NCBI GenBank assembly: GCA_900545305.1 | Contig: UQYD01000006.1 | Coordinates: 19,443 to 83,442, forward strand | DNA length: 64,000 nucleotides | DNA from: an uncultured Eubacterium sp. | GTDB taxonomy: Bacteria > Bacillota > Clostridia > Lachnospirales > CAG-274 | Reading direction: 5' to 3' | Shown: positions 17,104 through 24,430 of the stretch, in pieces | Layout of the letters: every line of letters starts with the position of its first letter | How positions within the stretch are numbered: the stretch's first letter is position 1 | Translations under genes and position numbers: made by a program | Notes under the pieces: generated by a model | Told to the model about the DNA's origin: nothing | The model's database searches: none | Seen by the model: the letters and a program-made list of their open reading frames with translations, nothing else

Positions 17104-17218
17104 AATCTACCTCCTGAAAAATTGTTTTGTTACTAAAAATTATACCATAGTTGATGAATAAGTCAAATATTTATTCATTTTAACATAGCAAATAAAAAAA
17201 TAAAAAAGAAAATAAAAA

Positions 17219-17242
17219 ATCTCCGTAAAAAATTACGGAGAT
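17219..17242 (-). terminator. Intrinsic terminator of the amino-acid ABC operon
   Basis: ATCTCCGTAA and TTACGGAGAT form a perfect 10-bp stem with a 4-nt loop, followed on the minus strand by TTTTTTATTTT. Confidence 0.88.
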
Positions 17243-17247
17243 AAAAA

Positions 17248-17988
17248 TTATAAAACCTTATTTAAAAATTCTTTTAATCTTGAACTCTTTGGATTTTCAA
17301 AAAATTCATTTGGTTCATTTTCTTCGATTATTGAACCCTTTTCCATAAATATAACTCTTGTACCTACTTCACGAGCAAAGCCCATTTCGTGAGTAACAAC
17401 AACCATTGTCATATGACCTTTTGCAAGGTCCTTCATAACTTCCAATACTTCTCCTACCATTTCAGGGTCAAGGGCAGAAGTTGGTTCGTCAAAAAGCATA
17501 ACATCAGGTTGCATACACAATGCTCTGACAATAGCTATTCTCTGTTTCTGACCACCTGAAAGCTGGTTTGGATAAGAGTCTGCTCTATCAGCAAGACCAA
17601 CCTTTTCAAGAAGTTCCATAGCATATTTTTTAGCTTCATCAGGAGATTTTTTCAAAATCTTTGTAGGTGCTAAAATAAGGTTGTCCATAATTGTCATATG
17701 TGGAAAGAGATTAAACTGCTGGAAAACCATACCCATTTTCTGTCTATGAGTGTTTATATTTGTTCTAGGGTCTGTAATATCTGTACCTTCGAAAAATATC
17801 TGACCTTCTGTAGGTTCTTCAAGAAGGTTAAGACAGCGAAGAAAAGTGGATTTACCGGAACCGGAAGGTCCAACAACAACTACAACCTCGCCGTGGCGAA
17901 TTTCAGCAGATACATCATTTAATGCCTTTGTGTCGCCAAATTGTTTTACCAAATGGTCAACCTTGATTAATGGATTATTATCTTTCAC
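17248..17988 (-). CDS. Polar amino-acid ABC transporter ATP-binding protein
   Basis: This is a 246-aa GlnQ/HisP-type ATPase with Walker A GPSGSGKST, Q-loop VFQQFNLFPH, signature LSGGQKQRIAIVRAL, Walker B VMLFDEPTSALDPEMVGEV and switch MVVVTHEMGFAREV. The start codon is GTG, with GGAGG 10 nt ahead, and overlaps the permease stop by 11 bp. It is the last gene of the binding protein-permease-ATPase operon. The exact amino acid is not deducible from the ATPase. Confidence 0.93.
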   Translation of the reverse strand: MKDNNPLIKVDHLVKQFGDTKALNDVSAEIRHGEVVVVVGPSGSGKSTFLRCLNLLEEPTEGQIFFEGTDITDPRTNINTHRQKMGMVFQQFNLFPHMTIMDNLILAPTKILKKSPDEAKKYAMELLEKVGLADRADSYPNQLSGGQKQRIAIVRALCMQPDVMLFDEPTSALDPEMVGEVLEVMKDLAKGHMTMVVVTHEMGFAREVGTRVIFMEKGSIIEENEPNEFFENPKSSRLKEFLNKVL

Positions 17989-18709
17989 TAGACTGCAACC
18001 TCCTTTCCAAACGTCTTAAAAGTAATGTCAATATTGTAACAAGAATTAAATAGATTAAAGCTACTGCAATAAGTGGCATAAAGGCGTCGTAAGTACGACT
18101 TCTTATAATATCGCCACCCTTTGTTAAGTCCTGAATAGCAACATAACCGGAAATTGAAGTATCCTTTAAAAGCATAATAGCTTCGTTGCCAAGGGCTGGG
18201 AGAATGTTCTTGAAAGCCTGTGGAAGAATAATGTACCACATTGTGGCAATATAGCCAAAGCCAAGACTTCTACCTGCTTCGAACTGACCTTTGTCTACAC
18301 TGTTAAGACCACCTCTTACGATTTCGGCAACGTATGCACCGGAATTAAGAGAGAAAGCAACTACAGCACAGAAAATCTTACTTACATCAGGACTAGCGAA
18401 GATTATGAAATAAATAATCATAAGCTGTACTACAACAGGAACACCACGAATAATTGTTAAATAAACGTGGCAAATACCGTTGGCAACAGCAAGCAAGAAT
18501 TGAAGTAAAGACTGAATAAAGTTACCAGCCTTATTTGTGTGGTTTTTGTCATAAGAATATCTTATGATGGCTACAAGCACACCGATAATAACAGCAAAGA
18601 TAAGGGCAAAAACTGTGATTTTAAGTGTGTTGCCCAAACCTGAAGTTATATACTTCCATCTGTCATCTTTTATAAAATTCAAATAAAATTTAGTCTGAAA
18701 ATCTGACAT
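17978..18709 (-). CDS. Polar amino-acid ABC transporter permease
   Basis: The 243-aa His/Glu/Gln/Arg-type (HEQRo) permease has about five membrane helices. It carries the conserved GLGNTLKITVFALIFAVIIG start, RGVPVVVQLMIIYF, and the EAA loop EAGRSLGFGYIATMWYIILP with PQAFKNILPALGNE. It follows the binding-protein gene after a hairpin and overlaps the ATPase gene by 11 bp. Only one permease gene is present, so the channel is probably a homodimer. Confidence 0.92.
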   Translation of the reverse strand: MSDFQTKFYLNFIKDDRWKYITSGLGNTLKITVFALIFAVIIGVLVAIIRYSYDKNHTNKAGNFIQSLLQFLLAVANGICHVYLTIIRGVPVVVQLMIIYFIIFASPDVSKIFCAVVAFSLNSGAYVAEIVRGGLNSVDKGQFEAGRSLGFGYIATMWYIILPQAFKNILPALGNEAIMLLKDTSISGYVAIQDLTKGGDIIRSRTYDAFMPLIAVALIYLILVTILTLLLRRLERRLQSSER

Positions 18710-18747
18710 AAAATATTTCCTCCGAAAATAAGGTACTTACCTTTAAA

Positions 18748-18772
18748 AAAGGTGTGGAAGTTCCACACCTTT
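18748..18772 (-). terminator. Intra-operon terminator/attenuator
   Basis: AAAGGTGTGGAA and TTCCACACCTTT are perfectly complementary around one base, followed on the minus strand by TTTTAAAGG. It separates the highly needed binding-protein cistron from permease and ATPase. Confidence 0.7.
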
Positions 18773-18797
18773 GTAAGTCATAACCTTTGCAAATAAA

Positions 18798-19622
18798 TTA
18801 CTGAGCAGAAGTTGTAGTTTCTGCAGATTCGTCACTTGCAAGATATTTGTTAAGGATAGAGTCTAATTCGCCACTTTCCTTTAATTCAGCTAATGCCTTG
18901 TTTACTGCGTCAAGGAGCTGTTTGTTGTCCTTTGCTACAGCAATAGCATAGCTTTCCTGAGTTAAAGGTGTTGCTAAGATTTCGATGTCAGAGTTGTTTT
19001 CAACAAACTTCTTTGCTGGCTGATTGTCAATAACAACAGCATCAATCTTGTCTGTCTTTAATGCTTCTACAGCATCAGCACCCTTAGGGAACTGCTGAAC
19101 TGTTACGTTTTCTACATTCTTAGGGTCAGAAACGTAAAGGTCACCAGTTGTACCAAGCTGAACACCTACAGTCTTACCAGTAAGACCAGATGCGTCCTTG
19201 ATGTCAGAACCCTTCTTTACGATAATAACCTGACCGGCTTCTACATAAGTATCTGAGAAATCAACACTTACCTTTCTGTCTTCACTAGCTGTCATACCTG
19301 CAAGACCTACATCAGCCTTACCACTTGTAACAGCAGGAATGATTGAGTCGAAAGCCATATCTTCAACTTCTGCAGTAAGACCAAGCTTTTCAGAAATAGC
19401 ATCAGCAAGTTCAGCATCAATACCTACTACCTTGTCGCCATCTCTGTATTCATATGGTTCAAATTCAGCATTTGTTGCCCAAGTGAACTTACCGGCTGAA
19501 ACTGTCTTTACGTCAGTGCTATCTGTAGAATCTGCACTGTTGTTTGCACTACCACAACCTACCATACCTAAAAGCATTGTGCCTGCAAGTACAAAAGCAA
19601 GACCTTTTACAAATTTTTTCAT
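18798..19622 (-). CDS. Polar amino-acid ABC transporter substrate-binding lipoprotein
   Basis: This is a 274-aa family-3 solute-binding lipoprotein. The signal peptide ends in LLGMVGC (Cys23). The mature domain shows FTWATNAEFEPYEY, VVGIDAELADAISEKLGL, GKADVGLAGMTASEDR and LTGKTVGVQLGTTGD, all typical of the polar amino-acid binding class. It is promoter-proximal behind TTGACG-17-TATTAT with GGAGG ahead of the ATG. Ligand specificity is not determinable here; cystine, glutamine and arginine are all possible. Confidence 0.92.
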   Translation of the reverse strand: MKKFVKGLAFVLAGTMLLGMVGCGSANNSADSTDSTDVKTVSAGKFTWATNAEFEPYEYRDGDKVVGIDAELADAISEKLGLTAEVEDMAFDSIIPAVTSGKADVGLAGMTASEDRKVSVDFSDTYVEAGQVIIVKKGSDIKDASGLTGKTVGVQLGTTGDLYVSDPKNVENVTVQQFPKGADAVEALKTDKIDAVVIDNQPAKKFVENNSDIEILATPLTQESYAIAVAKDNKQLLDAVNKALAELKESGELDSILNKYLASDESAETTTSAQ

Positions 19623-19653
19623 TTTACGTTACCTCCAATATTATATTAGTTCT

Positions 19654-19682
19654 ATAATAACAAATTATTTCAAAATCGTCAA
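19654..19682 (-). promoter_or_regulatory. Promoter of the amino-acid ABC operon
   Basis: TTGACG (19677-19682), a 17-bp spacer and TATTAT (19654-19659) lie about 32 bp upstream of the start codon. Confidence 0.6.
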
Positions 19683-19771
19683 TAGAATTGCATACAGTAA
19701 CTTTGCCTAAATTTAATATTTGGTTATTTTTGTAAATGTAAATGAAAATGATTGTAGATATGAAAATATAG

Positions 19772-20040
19772 TTTAGGGTAAGTTTTTATTGTATAGGGTA
19801 AAATAAATTGACATTAGGGCAAAATAAATCTCTTGTAACACCAGTATTTAATATACTTAGGGAATTTAGGGAATATTATATATAAATAAAATTATAAAAA
19901 ATAATAATATAAAATATATAAGAGATGAAATTTTTTCGGTATTTTGCCCTAAAAATACAAAAACAGCCGTTAAAGCCAGTAAATAAGCCGTTTACAGCAA
20001 TATGCAAACTTACCCTAAAATTCAGATGAAATTGCCCTAA
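19772..20040. repeat. Non-coding G-tract/C-tract unit A
   Basis: This about 270-bp unit has AGGG motifs on its left side (19775, 19795, 19816; spacing 20-21 bp, then 19859 and 19868). An AT-rich core ends in AAATATATAAGAGAT. Complementary CCCT motifs lie on its right side. TTTAGGGTAAGTTT (19772-19785) is repeated inverted at 20006-20019, and TTAGGGCAAAAT (19814-19825) inverted at 19941-19952. It is a diverged tandem relative of unit B. I find no credible gene in it. Confidence 0.8.
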
Positions 20041-20130
20041 CTTTGAAATATATATTTTTTAAGGAATATTACATATTTAAAGACTAAACTTTATAGATTG
20101 AAATTTATTTGTGAAAAGCAGATGTTTAAA

Positions 20131-20390
20131 AGGGGACAAGTAGGGGCAAAAAGGGGGCAGGTAGGGGGAAAGTTAAATCCCTTGCAAACATCAGTAAATA
20201 CTGGGCAGGGGGCAAAAGGGGCATATTTTTTTAAGTTAATAAAATAAAAAATAAAAATATAAAATATATAAGAGATAAAAAAATTACAAAAACTTGCCCC
20301 TAGATACAAAAACAATCCTTAAACCCAGTAAATAAGCTACTTACAGTAAAGTGTATAGTTGCCCCACAATTCAGGTGAAAATGCCCCCTC
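20131..20390. repeat. Non-coding G-tract/C-tract unit B
   Basis: This about 260-bp unit begins with G-runs at 20132, 20143, 20153 and 20164 (10-11 bp spacing), then more near 20203-20221. It shares the core AAATATATAAGAGAT with unit A and ends with ACTTGCCCCT, TTGCCCC and ATGCCCCC. The right half lines up with unit A through CAGTAAATAAGC, TTACAG, AATTCAG and TGAAA. It stops 10 bp from the recD2 stop codon. The first four G-runs could form a G-quadruplex. Confidence 0.8.
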
Positions 20391-20400
20391 TTTAGAATAT

Positions 20401-22632
20401 CTACAATTTTGCAAATTCTTTTATTTTCTTTGATAGTGTTGTAAATCTTTCAATTTCTCTATTATTATCTACCATATTGTATACAGTTTCCGGTGAGCCA
20501 ACAATGACAGCCAAGTTTTTAGCTCTTGTAAGACCTGTATAGAGAAGATTTCTAGTCATAAGCATTTCAGGACCATTTAAAAGAGGAAGTATAACAGCTC
20601 TGTATTCGCTACCCTGACTTTTGTGTATTGTAACGGCATAACTTAGTTCCAATTTATCAAGCTGTGCAAAGTCATAGTGGACTACTTTATTTTCGTCAAA
20701 AACTACTTCCATAAATTTGCTATCGTTGTCTATGTAAGTTATGAAACCTTCATCGCCATTGTATATACCGGTTCCTTTATCTGTGACAATGTTATTTCTG
20801 ATTAATTTCCATTCCATTTCATAGTCGTTTTTAATCTGCATTACCTTGTCACCTTCACGGAAAGTCATATTTTTCATAACTTTTTCAGCCTTATTAGGAG
20901 CCGGAGGGTTAATAGCCTGTTGCAAAATAGCATTTACAGAAGCAACACCTAAGCCCTGTTTTCTCATTGGAGTAAGCACCTGTATATCTGTAGGCTTACA
21001 GTTTAAATACTTTGGCAAACGGGTTGTAACAAGGCTAACTAAAAGGGAACATATTTCATTTTGGTTATACCTTTTCATAAAGAAAAAGTCACTGCCGTTT
21101 TTGCTTAAATTTGGGTGTTCACCTTTGTTTATTTTGTGGGCGTTTATAATAATATCGGACTTTTGAGCCTGTCTGAAAATTTCAGTAAGCTGTACTACCT
21201 TTATTTCTCCGGAAGTAATAATGTCCTTTAATACATTACCAGCACCTACAGATGGCAACTGGTTTGAATCACCTACTATTATAACCCTTGTACCTATAGC
21301 AACAGCCTTTAAAAGGGCTTGCATAAGCATAATATCTATCATTGAGCTTTCGTCAATAATTAAAATGTCTGTTTCAATAGGTTCTTCTTCGTTTTTGCAA
21401 AAAGTCTGTCTGTTGCTGTCCTCGTTAAGGAATGTTACGCCTAAAAGTCTGTGAATAGTTTGGGCATTATGACCTGTGGCTTCTTCCATTCTTTTGGCTG
21501 CTCTACCTGTAGGAGCTGCAAGAGTGACTTCCATTCCCTCGGCTTCAGAAAGCTGAATAATGGCATTTATAATAGTAGTTTTACCGGTACCTGGACCACC
21601 TGTAATAACAAGTACACCGTTGCTCATAGCTTCAATAATAGCCTGTCTTTGCTCCTGTGCAAATGTTATACCCTGACTATAGGCAAGGGCGTCTATTTTG
21701 TCATCGTATAAGCCAGTATTGTCAAGCTCCATATCGGCAAGCTCTATTAACTTTCGGGCAACATAGCTTTCGGCATAGTAAAAATAGTTAAGATACACGT
21801 TTTCATACTGTGGTGTACGGTCAATCCAAATATAGTTTTCAATGTGCATACCTGTCATTTCGTTGGAAATAGGCTCCGGAGATATGTTTAAAAGCTCTGA
21901 AACCTTTCTTACCAACATTTCCATAGGCAAATACACATTTCCGTTGTTTGCAGCTACATTAAGGCAATATCTTATACCTGCCTTTATTCTGAATGCTGAA
22001 TCAGGGGCAATACCTATTTTGGCAGCAATATTGTCGGCTATTTTAAAACCTATGCCAATGATGTCATCAGCAAGGGAATAGGGATTTCGACTTATAACAT
22101 CAATAGCTTTGTCCTTGTATTTTTGGTGTACTTTTATAGCATAAGTCGGAGTTATGCCGTATTGACCTAAAAACATTATTAAGGCTCTAAGCTGTGCCTG
22201 TTCTCTGAATGTCTGTCCTATGGAAATAGCTTTTTCAAGAGTTATACCTCTCAGTTCAGCAAGTCTTTCAGGCTCGTTTTCAATAATATCCATAGTCTTG
22301 ATACCAAATTTTTTGACAATTTTGGCAGCAGTTTTAGGACCTATACCCTTTAATACCCCACTGGCTAAATAAAGCTCCATAGCTTTTTCAGTTTTGGGTG
22401 CAGTCTTTTCATAGCTTTCTACATTAAGTTGCATACCGTATGTAGAATGATTTACCATTCTGCCTTTTAGACTTATGCTTTCTCCCTGTGCAATACTAGG
22501 AACTGTTCCGACACAAGTAAGCTCATCATATTCATCATTTCCAGTTCCTGCGATTGTAAAAACACAGTAACCGTTTTCCTTATTATAGAAGGTAATGCTT
22601 TCCACAATACCAGAAACTTCAGTATAATCCAC
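20401..22632 (-). CDS. recD2: SF1B DNA helicase RecD2
   Basis: This is a 743-aa RecD2-type helicase without RecBC, thought to act in DNA repair and replication-fork maintenance. An N-terminal OB-like domain is followed by helix-hairpin-helix motifs (GIGPKTAAKIVKKFG and a GIGFKIADNIA). The motor has Walker A GGPGTGKTT (about residue 343), Walker B ILIIDESSMID, VGDSNQLPSVGAGNVL, TEIFRQ and the C-terminal VTIHKSQGSEY and YTGLTRAK. The start is GTG with AAGGAAG ahead. No clear terminator follows; unit B begins 10 bp past the stop. Confidence 0.95.
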   Translation of the reverse strand: MDYTEVSGIVESITFYNKENGYCVFTIAGTGNDEYDELTCVGTVPSIAQGESISLKGRMVNHSTYGMQLNVESYEKTAPKTEKAMELYLASGVLKGIGPKTAAKIVKKFGIKTMDIIENEPERLAELRGITLEKAISIGQTFREQAQLRALIMFLGQYGITPTYAIKVHQKYKDKAIDVISRNPYSLADDIIGIGFKIADNIAAKIGIAPDSAFRIKAGIRYCLNVAANNGNVYLPMEMLVRKVSELLNISPEPISNEMTGMHIENYIWIDRTPQYENVYLNYFYYAESYVARKLIELADMELDNTGLYDDKIDALAYSQGITFAQEQRQAIIEAMSNGVLVITGGPGTGKTTIINAIIQLSEAEGMEVTLAAPTGRAAKRMEEATGHNAQTIHRLLGVTFLNEDSNRQTFCKNEEEPIETDILIIDESSMIDIMLMQALLKAVAIGTRVIIVGDSNQLPSVGAGNVLKDIITSGEIKVVQLTEIFRQAQKSDIIINAHKINKGEHPNLSKNGSDFFFMKRYNQNEICSLLVSLVTTRLPKYLNCKPTDIQVLTPMRKQGLGVASVNAILQQAINPPAPNKAEKVMKNMTFREGDKVMQIKNDYEMEWKLIRNNIVTDKGTGIYNGDEGFITYIDNDSKFMEVVFDENKVVHYDFAQLDKLELSYAVTIHKSQGSEYRAVILPLLNGPEMLMTRNLLYTGLTRAKNLAVIVGSPETVYNMVDNNREIERFTTLSKKIKEFAKL

Positions 22633-22734
22633 AGGTATCTTCCTTTCGTCTTAATCTATGCCTGAACAAAGGTTCGTTCATAATGAGATAGTATAGCATA
22701 AGTTTGGGTAAAAATAAATAGCTAAAAAGGTTAA

Positions 22735-23604
22735 TTAAGGCAAATCGTCTTTGTGTGCCATAAGATAGTCAATGAAATACTTGCTTGCTATTGGCATACT
22801 GTCCATATCTTTATAAGCTATGGCAAGAGTTCGTTTAATAGGTGGGTCAATAGGTAGACAAACAATGTCATAGTTTGTTCGCTTTAATACAAGTTCGGCT
22901 AAAATGCTGATGCCAAGACCAGCCTCAACCATTGTCATTATGGCATAGTCATCGTGGAGTGTATACTGTATATTTGGCTCTATTTTTGCATTTTCGAATC
23001 CAGCCATTGGTTCGCTATACTGACCCTCCTCCAATAGAATATAAGGCTCATTGGCTATGTCATACAGTTGTATTGTTTTCCTGCTTGCCAAAGGGTGGTC
23101 TTTGGGTAATATAGCAAGCATTTCATCGCTTTTTATAGCCTTTGTTTTTAAATTTGTAACAGCAAGAGGATTGATAAAACCAAAGTCAATCTGTCCAGTA
23201 GAAATCCACTCAGGTATTAGTGTATAGTCCCCTTGATGAAATATAAATTGTACATTGGGGTATTGTTTTTTAAATCCTTTTATAAGCTGTGGCATCCAAT
23301 GACAGGTTACACTAGAAACTGTGCCAACACGAATTGTACCTGTTTCTAAACCTTTAATTTCATTTGCCTTTTCAATCATAGAGTTATATTGATTAATTGC
23401 TCTTTCTATAAAAGGGTATAGTTCAACACCTTCGGGAGTTAGTTTCACGCCGTAACGAGAACGGATTAACAATTTCATTGACAGCTCATTTTCCAGAGAG
23501 GCAACCATTTGGCTTATAGAAGATTGGGTGTAGCCTAGAGCATTTCCGGCTTTAGTAAAACTGCCGTATTCTATTATTTTTTGTAGTGCAATATATCTGT
23601 TCAA
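22735..23604 (-). CDS. LysR family transcriptional regulator
   Basis: The 289-aa protein has an N-terminal winged HTH (about residues 1-60, GSFTKAGNALGYTQSSISQM) and a C-terminal effector-binding domain (about 85-285, TIRVGTVSSVTCHWMPQLI). The start is probably TTG at 23604, since AGGTGA lies 8 nt ahead; an in-frame ATG at 23634 has no ribosome-binding site. It is divergent from the GNAT gene, with 130 bp between them containing TTAAATATTTAA, a plausible part of a LysR site. The target genes are unknown. Confidence 0.88.
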   Translation of the reverse strand: MNRYIALQKIIEYGSFTKAGNALGYTQSSISQMVASLENELSMKLLIRSRYGVKLTPEGVELYPFIERAINQYNSMIEKANEIKGLETGTIRVGTVSSVTCHWMPQLIKGFKKQYPNVQFIFHQGDYTLIPEWISTGQIDFGFINPLAVTNLKTKAIKSDEMLAILPKDHPLASRKTIQLYDIANEPYILLEEGQYSEPMAGFENAKIEPNIQYTLHDDYAIMTMVEAGLGISILAELVLKRTNYDIVCLPIDPPIKRTLAIAYKDMDSMPIASKYFIDYLMAHKDDLP

Positions 23605-23734
23605 TTCTAAAATCACCTTTTCTAATAATAGCATTAAAAATATTCGTTTTACTTATTTTAAAGTGTTATATATAATAGTGTCAAGAACTTAAATATTTAA
23701 GAACTACAAAAAATATATTTAAGGAGAAATTAGT

Positions 23735-24193
23735 ATGGAAATTATACAATATCAAGAAAAATACAGAGAAGACTTTGTCAGATTAAATACTGAATGGTTG
23801 GAGAGATTTTATACTGTAGAGCCTTATGACCAAGATATGATGGATAGAGTAGAGGAGTTCATAGAAAAAGGTGGTATGGTCTATTTTGCTATAGAAAAGG
23901 GAAAAGTCCTTTCAACTTGTATGACAATGCCACTTTACGGAGATGTGTGGGAAATGTGTAAACTGGCTTCTGTAGGACAGTATACAGGCACAGGAGCTGG
24001 TAGTGCAGTTTTTAAGGCTTGTATGGACTATGCCATATCAAAGGGTGCAAAGAAACTTTCTCTTATTTCTTGCAAAGCATTAAAACCGGCTATACATATT
24101 TATGAAAAGTTTGGTTTCAAAGAAGTTCCATTAAATAAGGAGTTTTGGGGTGCTGAAAAGGCTGATATTGAAATGGAGTATAAAGTAGATTGA
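23735..24193 (+). CDS. GNAT family N-acetyltransferase
   Basis: This is a 152-aa acetyltransferase of the Gcn5-related fold. The acetyl-CoA loop is partly recognisable at YTGTGAGSAVFKACMDYA (variant of QxxGxG/A), followed by the C-terminal beta-bulge region KKLSLISCKALKPAIHIYEKF-like YEKFGFKEV. The acceptor substrate cannot be deduced. It is divergent from the LysR gene, which may regulate it, and is closed by its own terminator. A ribosome-binding site AAGGAG precedes the ATG. Confidence 0.88.
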   Translation: MEIIQYQEKYREDFVRLNTEWLERFYTVEPYDQDMMDRVEEFIEKGGMVYFAIEKGKVLSTCMTMPLYGDVWEMCKLASVGQYTGTGAGSAVFKACMDYAISKGAKKLSLISCKALKPAIHIYEKFGFKEVPLNKEFWGAEKADIEMEYKVD

Positions 24194-24200
24194 TATATAT

Positions 24201-24233
24201 AAAAGGTGCAAAGCAACGGTTTTTGCACCTTTT
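24201..24233 (+). terminator. Intrinsic terminator
   Basis: AAAAGGTGCAAA pairs with TTTTGCACCTTTT around an 8-nt loop, 7 nt behind the GNAT stop codon. Confidence 0.9.
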
Positions 24234-24235
24234 CA

Positions 24236-24263
24236 TAGTGAATAGAAAAGTTGTTCTGAATTT
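24236..24263 (+). repeat. Family-1 repeat, minimal remnant
   Basis: Only the ends TAGTGAAT and GTTGTTCTGAAT survive, 2 nt behind the terminator. All three hairpins are deleted. Confidence 0.6.
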
Positions 24264-24430
24264 GTGTGGTCGAAATACAGTTAGCCGAGGCTTTTGGCAA
24301 ATTTACTATATCACAACTGCAAGACCGTAAAAAAATTGTTAATATGAATACTTGATAAATAAATGAAAATTAGTTATAATGTTGACAATGCGTTAATAGG
24401 CAAAAAATTTGAAAAAAGAGAGTGAATAAA

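Noticed and set aside
20091..20315. A 74-codon minus-strand frame rich in Cys, Pro and Phe
   Set aside because: It is a read-through of the G/C-tract repeats and AT-rich core of unit B. It has no ribosome-binding site and its repeats (CPLFAPTCPLL) simply mirror the DNA motif.
19772..20390. The G-tract tract as a CRISPR array or plasmid iteron origin
   Set aside because: There are no identical direct repeats with unique spacers, no cas or rep gene nearby, and the motifs are mirrored on the other side as inverted copies.
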